Below, in pieces: positions 43,201-55,200 of a stretch of DNA of 64,000 nucleotides. The position numbers and the translations under genes were made by a program. Each line of letters begins with the position of its first letter. Within the stretch, counting starts at the first letter, position 1. Source of the DNA: Luidia sarsii (lineage: Eukaryota > Echinodermata > Asteroidea > Paxillosida > Luidiidae); contig OX465102.1 in assembly GCA_949987565.1 (NCBI GenBank), positions 20,624,857 through 20,688,856 on the forward strand, given 5' to 3'. Under the pieces are notes generated by a model. That model did no database searches, was not told the DNA's origin, and saw nothing but the letters and a program-made list of their open reading frames with translations.

Positions 43201-46200
43201 AAGCAAAAGCATGTACATGTACATGTGTACTGCAGTCAAGTTCCCCAAAGCCATCGTAACTTATGACCAATCGCAAGCCAATGAGCGATGCACAGAAACT
43301 GTGTACAGCCTAGCACAACTCACAACAGGTTGTCTATCCTTAGTTGATTTACAATGTATCGTAAGGCTTTGTGAAATGCCCCCCCCCCCTCGACTTTTGG
43401 CACAGTCACACAGTACGTGTATTTTCCCACATGCATGTCCAACATAGTGCTTCAGACTGCAGACCCATTTCAAACCAAACCTGTGAGTTCTAGAGCATCC
43501 AGCCAGCGCATCCACAGTTCGCCAAACTCATTTCTGGAGCAAATTATCAGTTCGCATGCCACCTCAGACTCACAACATTCCAGTTCCAGGGCAAACCATG
43601 TTGGAAACAACAGAATTGAAAACCTAGCAGACAGAGATCCCGCACTCCTGCACACCCCTAGTTCCTCAGCAGCTTCAAATATGTATGGAAGATTGGCCAT
43701 CCTAAGCTACCTGGATACAACCATGCCAGTTCCCAATAGCCCATAGGTTGAGCTACATACAGACCACGTACGGTCTGGTTCCTTTTTTGTGTTCAATTTG
43801 CAGCAAGCTGTTGCACGTCGAGCAAGGGCAAAACCTCAATGAATTAAGCTGTTGCATGTAAAATGTTTAATGTGTGTAGTAACATCTGTTGATCAGTTAA
43901 CCTCAGACTACTAAAATAAACATGTGGGTTTAATACAATAATTATTTGTTGCAGCTTGCTGAATACCGGTACTCACTGAGTTCGAAATGACCACAATGCA
44001 AATCTAAACAAAGAAGAAGATATTTATCATGGCCTGCCGTTTCTATCCTAAAATGTAGTAGTCTGACCTGTCTCAGAGGCAGGCCCTCTCTTTTAGACTC
44101 ATTAACCAATTCAATCTTCATTAGATAGCTTTGAAAACCCAAAGTCCTTCGGCTGAATTCTGAAATGTTGTCCAATGTCCATACACACATCACATGTGGG
44201 TTTCGCTTTGCAGTTCTTGCCTCATTGAGGAAGGCTGTGAGTGATGCATGTCGCCCACATTCTGTCTTTGAAAAAGGTCCGAGTAGGATTTGCTCTTGAG
44301 TTGTGGATTTCACAAAGCCTTTATTATGACGCATCGTAACTCAACTGACGATTGATAACACATCCTAAGTTGAAGTATAGGCCATATTGTTTCTGTGCAT
44401 CGCTCATCATCTTGCGATTGATCTTAAGTTTGCAATGGATTTGGTGAAATCGACCATGTGGCCTCTATATTTGGCATACATTTATGTGAGCCTTGGCCGC
44501 GTTTTGGCCACGTTTTGTCATATGATGAGCCCCAAGACTGTGTATCTAAAACAAATCACCCATGTGACGCCTTGTACTATAGTTGCCAGCATGAATAGCC
44601 CCACATTGTGGATCTCTACAGTCCCCTTCCCCCCCCCCTTGATATTATGATCAGGGCCCAGTTTCATAGAGCTGCTTAAGCATTGAAATCTAAGCAAGCA
44701 ATTTCTCCCCTGGTTAAAACGAGATTGCCAACCATATTTCACTTGACGCTTGTTGCACATGTACCAATACTTGGCTGATATTCTACTATTGGTTGCTTCG
44801 CATAAGATACAAGTGAAACTTTGCCAGGCAACCTGATTCTTTTGAGGAAGATTTCTCATGCATTTAAAGCAAATTTGTGTGCTTTTAAAACGAGATTGCC
44901 AACCATATTTCACTTGACGCTTGTTGCACATGTACCGGTACTTGGCTGATATTCTACTATTGGTTGCTTCGCATAAGATACAAGTGAAACTTTGGCTGGC
45001 AACCTGATTCTTTTGAGGAAGATTTCTTATGCATTTAAAGCAAATTTGTGTGCTTTTAAAAGCGGCTCTATGAAATTGTCCTTGTTTGCCAGGGCCTCGA
45101 CACTCTGGTGTCAGATTAAGGGCAAAACAGGTTGGCCAGGCAAGACAGCAAGGGGCCAATTTATCAAATTAGGAGAATATGGAGTGTGTTTGAAGGGCCG
45201 CTGACTTTGCTGTGGGACAGCTTCCTGGGTGCTTGCATAATGCTAGCCCATCAAACTTATTTTAGTCTAAGTAACCGAGACTATGGTTACTTTTCCCATT
45301 TTAAGTCCAGTGAAAACGGCCCAGTTAAATTTCCTCTCGGTTATTTGAACCGAGACGAATGGTTACTTTTACCGGCCAACCTCTGCCTAGTAAAAGTGAC
45401 CAGGTAAGTTCAACCAAGCCAGTGGAAATGCCCATTCTTGTTAAACGTGACTCGGTAAAAAACAACATCCGGCCTAAGACGTAACATGTACATACACTGT
45501 GCACAGCATCTGCTTCATGTCGTGTGCTAAATGTACACATGTACATGTACATTGTGTATCCGGCTGACACTTGACCTTCATGAGCCGTTATATTGCCAGC
45601 TCGGTTACTTTAACCATCGCCACGGTTAAATTTGACCAACTCAAAAGTCCAAGTGGGAACGACGGTCAAATTTGACCAGAAATTTAACCATCGTCTCGGT
45701 TAAATCTTAGTTTAGTGGAAACGCGGCTTTACATGTAAATGTCCCAGTTGACCAAGGTCATCTACTACAAAGTAAGTCTACTTTGTATAATGTGTACACA
45801 CTCTAAAAGTAGGCTAATGCATCAATGAGGATTAGACTAATGTATTTGTATACACTGGAAAGAGTTGACCATGCCCAACTCTTCCTAGTAGTATCTTGTG
45901 CAGCTCCATGGTAACATGCATGTACGTGTGTGTGTGCAAATTAGTACACATCAGTGGGAACATGGTGGGAAGGTGTCCTAATTATTTGGAATTAGACTGT
46001 ATGTCACCTCGATACCCTCTGGCCATTTCCTCAGGCATCTATCGCTGTTATATTCAGTCCAGTCTGCATTTTGTCTTCTTTCTTTTTTCTCTGGCTGGCT
46101 CAGGAAGCCGGAATATCTAGGAAACCATGATCAATAATCATTGGTCTGGCAAGGTTGTTAAATAGTAGAACCCCGTACATGTAGGGTACAAGTAAATGGG

Positions 46201-49200
46201 AAATTAGCCATTGAGAAGCACTTCCATGAAGTGTCTCAATGGTGAGACCCCAATCTTTATTTGGGACGCTGTGCATGCGTGCCGTTGAAGCGCAATCGAT
46301 ACTGCAGTTTAATGATGTGCAATTTGTACGTCATAGCCTCAGCAATCAACGACACTCGCTGCCTGCATGCAGACCAAGACGTGCACGAGCAATTATACAT
46401 GTAGGTGTAATAGGTTTGCGGTGACACCATGTCAATTCTCTCTTGTGTGGTTATGAAAAGAACCGGAGGAACTCGATGTCTCAAACAGTGTACTCTGTTC
46501 GTCTTCAGGAGAATGCTGGATTCCAACTGGGAGTGGGGCTTAGTATGTAGTGTATAGAGGGATCCTAGTGGGGGGATTAGTCCAGTTAAGGGTGAAGGCG
46601 GGAACACATGAACACGTACAAGCATATGCAGTTATACACGTACATGTACAATAGGGTCCTTCCCCTACTAAAATCATCGCGATTTGAATCGCGATTCAAA
46701 AACGGGTTTTCTTTTTTTGTCGTGTCCACACAGGCCAAATAATCGCGGTGCAAATAAACGCGAGCCGATTGCGGTTAGCATGTGGTCGCTCTGCGCAAGC
46801 GGGAATGGCGGGACTCGCTGACCAACGTAAACAAACCCTGTGCTGCACTTCCTGGCAGTAAGCTGCTGGCAGGAAATGCCATGCTTGCGCAATGCATCGT
46901 GGGCTTAAAAAAAACCGGTGCGATTTGAGCGGAACGTTCCCACACACATCGCCTCGCAAATAAACGCGATTATTTGAAAAAGTCTCACTCTTAGTGGAGT
47001 TTGAATCGCGATTCAAATCGCGATCCAAACAATCGCGTTTTTTGGTGTTGTGGGAACGGCCCTAATATAATGTAAAATATACACATACATGTACTTAACA
47101 GCGTATACACAGTAGTATCAAATTGTAATGCAATGGAAACAGTAATTTGCACAAAATCATAGTTTATCTGAATTGCTAATTTTGCAGTCCCAAACTTACC
47201 ATTCTTACAAGGTGTCATTAAAGATGGGAAAGCAGTGTACAAGCACATTTTGGGATGCTTCGCAATTTCTTGTTTTTCAAACACAGGCATGACTGTAAAA
47301 GTAATCTTGATTTGGTTGCTTTATATTTCTTGTTCTGTCAAATTCCATGTTGCATACCGATATATAGATGACTTTGTGGCGCATGAACATGTATGTACAC
47401 ATGTACATGTACATGTACAGATGAAGGAAGGTCATGTGTACATTATGTAGGGCCTACCTGTAGATGTACATGTATCCACAAAAACTACAATTTTGTTACA
47501 ATTTTAACTCCTCTTATCAAGTCCAATGAGCAAAAGGAGGATTGCAACCATTACATTCATGAAATCTTGCCAAAAAAAAAAAGAAGCGTGACCCTCCTGC
47601 CTGTCTGAAGTTCTCTGAAATGAGACAGTGTGGGTCTTATGTGCGGGATGCTAGTACTAAAAGCAGACTTGTTTGTTCAGTGAAAAGGCTGTAGTCAGAA
47701 TGAATGCCTGTACATGTAGTTTGCTGGGTACATGACACCGAAGAACAGAACGTACCGGTACAACTGAATCAACAGTCATTGTTTGTTCTCTCCTCCCCTG
47801 GATCTCAGCCCCTTAGGATTCAGGCTTTGTGCTTTTCGTCACCCCCGAGGTGTCACCTGAACAATAGTGACTAGTGATGCAGTTTCAGTCCCCATTTTAC
47901 GCAAGAGTGAACTTTGGCAAACTGCTTCTAAGTGGTCTTTTCAGAACCACACATACTCATGAGAGAATTTACACGGTGTCACCGCAAACCTACTAGTCCT
48001 AAGTGTTTGATTGGTATTATCATTATTTTATCCTCAGGGCTCGGGTACGGCATGCTGATTGTCTGCGGACTGGTCACGCTCTACTACAACGTCATCATCG
48101 CCTACACACTCTTCTACCTGTTTGCCTCCTTCACCAGCGACATGCCCTGGCGCACCTGCGGCAACGAGTGGAACACGCCCAACTGCACCGTCCTCTTCAA
48201 GCGGCAGAACGTCACCCTGAACGAGACCGGCCTGCTGCAGGGGGAGGGCAACTACACGCTGAACGAGACCAGTGACTTTAACGTCTCCCATGCCACACGC
48301 CCCAGCGAGGAATACTTTAAGTAGGTGTTCTAGGCTGACAACAAAACCTTGGACAATAGTGGTACCTCGATTCGGAGTACCCATCCATCACATGAATAAA
48401 AAACATACCTCGCCCCAAATGGGGTGTTCCGGGGAGCCAGTCAGAAACATTGAATCATTAACTGGAGTCAAATCTCACTTGACCACATTTTCATTTAATT
48501 CCATTTATTTCATTTATTGACAAAACCAAATGGAAAATGAACATGGTAGCACCCTGAGCAGTGAAGGATTTCCAAACTGTGAACTTAGTCATAATCGAGT
48601 GGCTCTCCCTTTTCCACCATATCAATACAAATGTAATCATAGAAATAATTCTAGAACATTTGAATTTAACTTTAATAAATGATGAATTTTACACATGTGT
48701 ATTTACTATTTAGGATGGGAATATAACGGAAGACAGAAGGAGATAGAAGAATAATTTTAACTTCAAACTCTGCATAATTATACTGTGCACCCTGTACTGT
48801 ACTGTAATGTACCTGTATCTTGTTACTTACAACCCTAGAGACAGAGTGAGTCAGAATTCCATCTGAATGAAAACTCTTTGCATCTTCCTGGATTATTGGG
48901 AGTGCAGTCTGAATGTTCTGACTGCATTCAGACAGAATTCTAAACTTCCAATTTCCCGGTACACTGGAGCTGTATTTGGGAGCTAATAAGGAATGTGCAC
49001 AGCTGCCTCCCATTCCTATTTTGGAGGAATCATTCCTCTCTTTTTTTGGTAAAAATGTCTCACTTTTTACAAGCTCTTGACAACAGATTCCGATTTTTGG
49101 CTGGGAAATACACATGTATTCCTATGTAGTTTCAACATGAGGATTTTATCATGACCATGTACAAACAAATTATAAGGAAATTCTGTGGACATCGATGTTT

Positions 49201-52200
49201 CCCGATCTTCCCAATGTTGTATTGGGCCTTTAAAGTTGCCAGCTATATGAATAATTATGTGCAGTAAACATTGGAGGCGAGTTTGAAGCGCATTCTAAGT
49301 ATTTGGACGGCATTTAGAAAATCCCTCATTTTGGTTAGTTCTGCTTGATTCCTGCTTATAGTCCGGATAAGTGTGACAGGGCTTTAATGCTTGGCCTTCA
49401 TTTCGTCACGGTTTTCACGAAGAGACGAATTTGGCCTTAAATTGTCCCTTTTTTTTCCTTTTTTTTTGTGGGGGGCTAAATTGACTATTCTATCTGGTGC
49501 CTACATTTTGGTGCAACCGTTTTTGCCAAATCAATTGAAATCAAACAAATCACGATGACTACCATGCAGCAAATTCCAACCAAACTGCATTTTTGGTTTT
49601 CACGAAGAGACAAATCAGATGCTCCATTGAGATTGCATAGGGTTGAGGAAGGGCACTTTCAAAGAAAAATGCAATTTGAGTTTTCACGAAGAGACAATTT
49701 CTCACTGGAAAGTGATACGATGTTACATTTTTCACCTGGGCACCCTTGGCACGCCTGTTTTAGATTTGTTGGCGATGGGGCTAATTTTATGGTTGTAGAT
49801 AATCTTTAATTACAGTTAATTAATTGATTGTAGAGTAGAAAATATCAGCCTGGGACTCTTGCTTTTACACAATGTGTACAATTGGCAAGGTTTAAAGTTT
49901 ATCGATAAAAAATAACTGTTTTTAAAATTGACCAAGTTTCAAAGGCGATTTTCTCGAAAGTTTACTTTTACTCAGCATGCACAAATTAGTCTCTTAGTGA
50001 AAACCGCGATGCTTTGTTGCCTTTCTCCAGTAACTACGTGCTGGGCATGTCGGATGGGATGCACATCATGGGCTCAGTCAAGTGGGATCTTGCTCTGTGT
50101 CTCCTCCTGGCCTGGGTCTTTGTCTTCCTCAGCCTGATCAAAGGGATAAAGACATCGGGCAAAGTAAGTCACTCACATGGGCACTAATAGTAATACTAGA
50201 TAGGCCTAGATAGATAGATGAACGGTTTATTCTCTTCAAATGACATGATGTGTACAATCATAGATAGAAGTGCATCGGGAAGCACCTGAGGGAAAAGATT
50301 ACATTCTCCATACACTACTTTAAAAATATTCAATTTGAACACATGCAATTACATTTACAAATTCAAGTCATTGGGGTTGTTGAGGTTGGATCCAGTACTG
50401 TGGTTACAGCTGGCCACTGTGGCTACTATTGCCTAGCCATAGCCACAGCCCAAATCCATAGCCAAACCCCAACCCAAGGCAAAGCCACTGTCATTAATGT
50501 CAAAGCGATAGCCATAGTGTAATGTCTAGGGCCAAATGTTTTGATCCAAGCAGAATACAATACAATTTCGGCGACAAACCACAGCCTGGATTTTTGGGTT
50601 TTGTCAGATGGAAGCGAAGCCTGAGCCAGAGCCTCATCCATGGATTCCTTAACTGGCTAGGTAGAACTTTCATACATGTAGCTTTTGGATGCTACATGCT
50701 GATGTGGCTTACAGACACCCCCCCCCCCAAAAAAAAAACCCAAAACAAAAACCCACCCAAAACCCACCCCTTAATGCCTATATTCAATGGGTGTGACTGT
50801 TCCCTGCTACCAGGTTGTGTACGTGACCTCTCTCTTCCCCTACGTGGTCCTGTTTTGTCTGCTCATCCGTGGAGTGACGCTAGAGGGCGCCATTGATGGC
50901 ATCATTTACTACATCAAGCCGGATCTGAATAAGCTGGGGAAGGCCAAGGCAAGTATTCTAAATTGATGCGTTCTAAAGCCATGTTCCCAATGGACTAATT
51001 TCTTCAGCGGCCAAGCGCTAACCTACTGCAACATTTTGGAAAGTTGTAACTTCTAAAAAGTAACTTCTCAAAAAGTAACTCTAACTCTAAACCTTTTTTT
51101 CAGACTGGTGAAATGTTTATTAATACTGTGAGTAGCTGGTATTATGTTACACATTGTGAACGCTGAACATTAAGTTACAGTGGAAACTTTCTGCGACCAC
51201 TCTTGGCCTGTTAGCTTGACCTAAAGTTTGCAGTACACTGAGTACAGTATGTACAAAGTACATAGGCCTAATCTTTCACAGTGACGTTAGTCTACTATTC
51301 TCCTTGGGTTTGATATAGGAGGTTTTGCGGTGACACTACGTATAAGGTCTCGTTAGGAAGAGGTATGGTTCTGAAAAGAACCCGAGTGATAACTCGACCT
51401 TCCGACCAGGCCGTCATCTGGCCAGAGCATAACGTTGAGTTATCACTTGGGTTCTTTTCAGAACCATATCTCTTCCTGAAGAGACCTTATACACGTACAT
51501 GTACATGGTGTCACCACAAACCTTCCTGTATTGTTTTACCCACCATGCAAAGCCTTCAGTCTTACTCATTGGATTTGATTTTCTCATCCCTCAGCAAAGT
51601 CACTACGTAGTAATTTCACCATAAAAGTCTAATGGGATGAGCACTTTTGTCACAATCACCACCGACCTGTGTCTGAGATAAGGGTCGGACGTTTAAACGT
51701 TTAACCGTTTAAACGAAAAAATGAAAAAATCCGTTTAGAGATTTTTCTAAACGTTTAAACGAAACTTAGGGCCTGCTGTTGAACAAAGTATACGGTAATT
51801 AATCTGGGTCATTTTTTTTCTGACGTTGCTCCGAAAGTGTCTTTCCGAAACACTTTAGCTCCGCCGGTCAAATCAGACGAACTCTCCATTTGATCAAGCC
51901 AATGTGGTGACCGCTGCGCGCACGGCAGAGGAGGCGGTTTTGTGTGTCTGTACTGTGTGTGCCGCCGGCCGCCTGCTCAACTACATGTACAGTACAGAAT
52001 ACAACACGGGTGCGCCGCTCATCACATGGTGATTGTCCAATCACAACCTTTCATGGCACGAGAGTGATGCGTCCCTATCGCGGTGCTTTTCAATTTCATG
52101 CAGCCAAATCACACTCGAATAAAGAAAATAGAAATAAGATTAAGAAGGCAAACGGCAGGCAACAAACAATTATTGTTTATTCCTACGGCCGGGTGACGCG

Positions 52201-55200
52201 CTGTTGGGATTTGAAAAACACCACTTCATGCCCATGCTATTTGTTTGTATTTCTCTGAAATTGAAAAGTTTACCGCCTGCCCGCCTGCCCGCCTGCCAAA
52301 TTCACGACGGCAATTGCCGTCATGCTCTCACCAATTGCCGCAGTGTCCTTATATTTGGAGGATTTTCACGGCAACGAATTGCCGTGCCCTTTTATAGCAC
52401 ATTGCTGCCATGCGGCCCTTTCGGCCGACGGGTTAGTTGGGCCTTGGAGGTAGGGGCAGATCTGACTGCCGGCCAGCGCTGGCGTTAGCACAGAGCGCAA
52501 GACCGCTGTGTGCAGCACACATGGAAGCTTCACCGTACCGTGCGCACTGCCAGCTAAACATTGCGCAGTTTCATGTCAACGAACTTTTCGTCTGTGGGTA
52601 CCAGTGAATCTTGGACATCGCTGGCTGTACCAAACAACGGGTACCAGCGGTAGTTGGGAGCGATTTACGTTGCACGATAGATAGATTGCGCAATAACACG
52701 TGGTTGGGTTGCGTGTGAAAGTAGAATCACAGAGCTGTAAAAAGCTTGACAGCATGGACTATTCCATTAGGCTTAGAGGGGTATGACTTTATACATTAAT
52801 AAGCTCTGATAATTTCCTCGTTTAGGGTGGACCTAGCTGTTTACAAATCCATCTTTACAAAACATGTAGGCTATTGAGAATTCTTTTTTTTTTTTATTTC
52901 CCCGGAAAATCTATTTTCACATAATTATTTTTGTCGTCAGGATGACTAGCACCCCTGCCATACTTGAATGGTACAGTCCATGTTCCGTGAGAAGGCATGT
53001 TGGCGGCTGACTAAAACCTATTTTGGACGTCATTTTTGAGGTGGAAAAACAAATTTTTGGGGCATTATGGTCCCACAGAAACGATATAATTTGTGGGAGA
53101 CCTAAAACAACGCTTTGGTGCCCTCAGCGTCTATTTGCAAAGCATTTTAAGGTACTAAACTAGTCGTGCATTAAAAAACTCGGTTGTTAAACAGAAACAG
53201 AGCTGACATGCGGTGGCCTTAGTTGTTTGTGTTGGCCAAACGTTTAAACGTTTAAACGGAAAAGTGAAATGCGGTTAAACGTTTAGCAAATTAAACGTAA
53301 AGTCCGACCCTTAGTCTGAGATACATTTTCATGGAATGGTTCCACTATACTTGGGAATCTACTGACTTTAGTCACCTACACAATTTCCTTCACATCAGTA
53401 ATGCAACGTCTATGGAAAGTAATTCAATCTCTTTTAATAAAACACCTACACAATCTGCTCCAGTATTTTTGATAAAGTTTTGATCGGATACAATCACACC
53501 TATTGACTCCTGGTTGAAATTTTATTTTTTATGTCCTAGGAAAAATCGTCCACATCAAAAAATGCAACTTCGTTAAGTCATCCATTGGAAACTGTAAAAC
53601 TTATCTGGCAAAAGGTGTTAACATGGGTGTAGTACAAACATTTACTTCAACAAGATTTTGTCAGCCAGTGGTTGAAAGAAGGTTAAAATTATCTGCAGGC
53701 CAGTTGGGTGCACTGTGCAAAGAGTGAGTTGTCTGCCATTCATTTCGCCATCTTTGCATCTCTGAGATGGTGACGCAAATTGACGTCAATGCGCACAAGG
53801 TCTTTTGCAGTCACTGATGAGCGCTCTGTATGGGCGTCCGTGCTTTGATCCATACAGGTGTGGCAGGACGCGGCCGTTCAGATCTTCTACTCGCTGGGCA
53901 CGGCCTTTGGTAGTCTGCACACACTGGCCAGCTACAACAAGTTTCACAACAACTGCTACAGGTGAGAAGCATTCACGGCCCATTTCCCTCAGGACAATGG
54001 TGGCCACAGCGTGCACTGCCAATATGCACTAACCAAAGGAAATCTGGCGTCCCCTACTCCCGACCCTTAGGCTTTCTATACCTACAATGTAAGGTCAACA
54101 TCTCCACCTCTGCCCCTGGTCCTCTCCCCCCCCCCTCCATGACACCCCCACGCTTCATAACTGCACCAATAACCACCCACAGGATTAGGATTCTAGTTGA
54201 CCCTCCCACCAAGATCCCTCCTAGAGCTTCCCACCACGAGGCTACGCATCAACAAGCTTCCAGACAATATAGGAAGGTTTGCGGTGACACTATGTATATG
54301 GTCTCTTAAAGGAAGAGGTGTGGTTCTGAAAAGAACCTGAGTTGTAACTCGACGTTTCAACCAGTATGCTCTGGCCGTCATCAGGAGAATCTTGATGACG
54401 GCCAGAGCATACTGCAAAGCCTCAAGTCTTATTCATTGAAGCTTCCAGACAGCCACAATCCTGCCTGGGAGACCCCAACACCAGACCGCCGTTCTTCCTC
54501 CCGAAGACGGACAGATCACACTGTCTGAAACGTCCAGTGAAACCCTCTTTCAGAACCACACTCACAAAAGAGATTCTTGTAAATGGTGGCACTGCAAACC
54601 TATTCTCTTTATCAAAGGAAATCTCAGTGAACAGCGGAACAGTTATATTCCTGAAAACCCTCTGAATTACTTTCCCAGGCAGGTATGTAATACAGAAAGT
54701 GCTAGTCAGGTGCAAAGCGTAGCACAAAAGAGTTAATCAATCATACAGTCGTCCCTCTAAGGTCACATCTATCAGATCAGGATTGAGAAATGCACTTTGT
54801 GCTTGTTCATTGTGACTGACTGTAGCCAACTTTCAAACCAATAAAAAAGAAAATGGTATGTATGGTAATGGTTAAATGCTTGACTATTTTGGAAGGCCGG
54901 CATGTAAGGGTAGCTCAGATGGTTAGAGCGCTGTTACGCAATACCAGAGGTTTCGAGTTCAAGTCCCAGTCCAGGTAGATTTTTCAAAATTATTCAAAAG
55001 TTTCCAGTCAGTTTTTCCTTGATTTTTTTTTGAAATAAGAAAAGAAAGGAAATGATTTGTCAAGCTTTAGGTATAGTCAGGTCACAGTTGCTCATAAACA
55101 CACATATTGTTGTATCTCCAAGGTATGTATGACATTTATCAACTGTGTGTATATCTCAAATATTAGAGGGCCTGACATTTCGATCCTAGCAGGACCTTTC

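Noticed and set aside
44518..45159. A 213-codon minus-strand open frame with an internal protein repeat
   Set aside because: It reads through the 171-nt tandem duplication inside an inverted-repeat element; the repeated peptide is a by-product, with no known domain.
51679..53313. CpG island promoter inside gene B
   Set aside because: The CpG-rich block lies exactly within a TIR element with an 8-bp target duplication, so it is part of the insertion.
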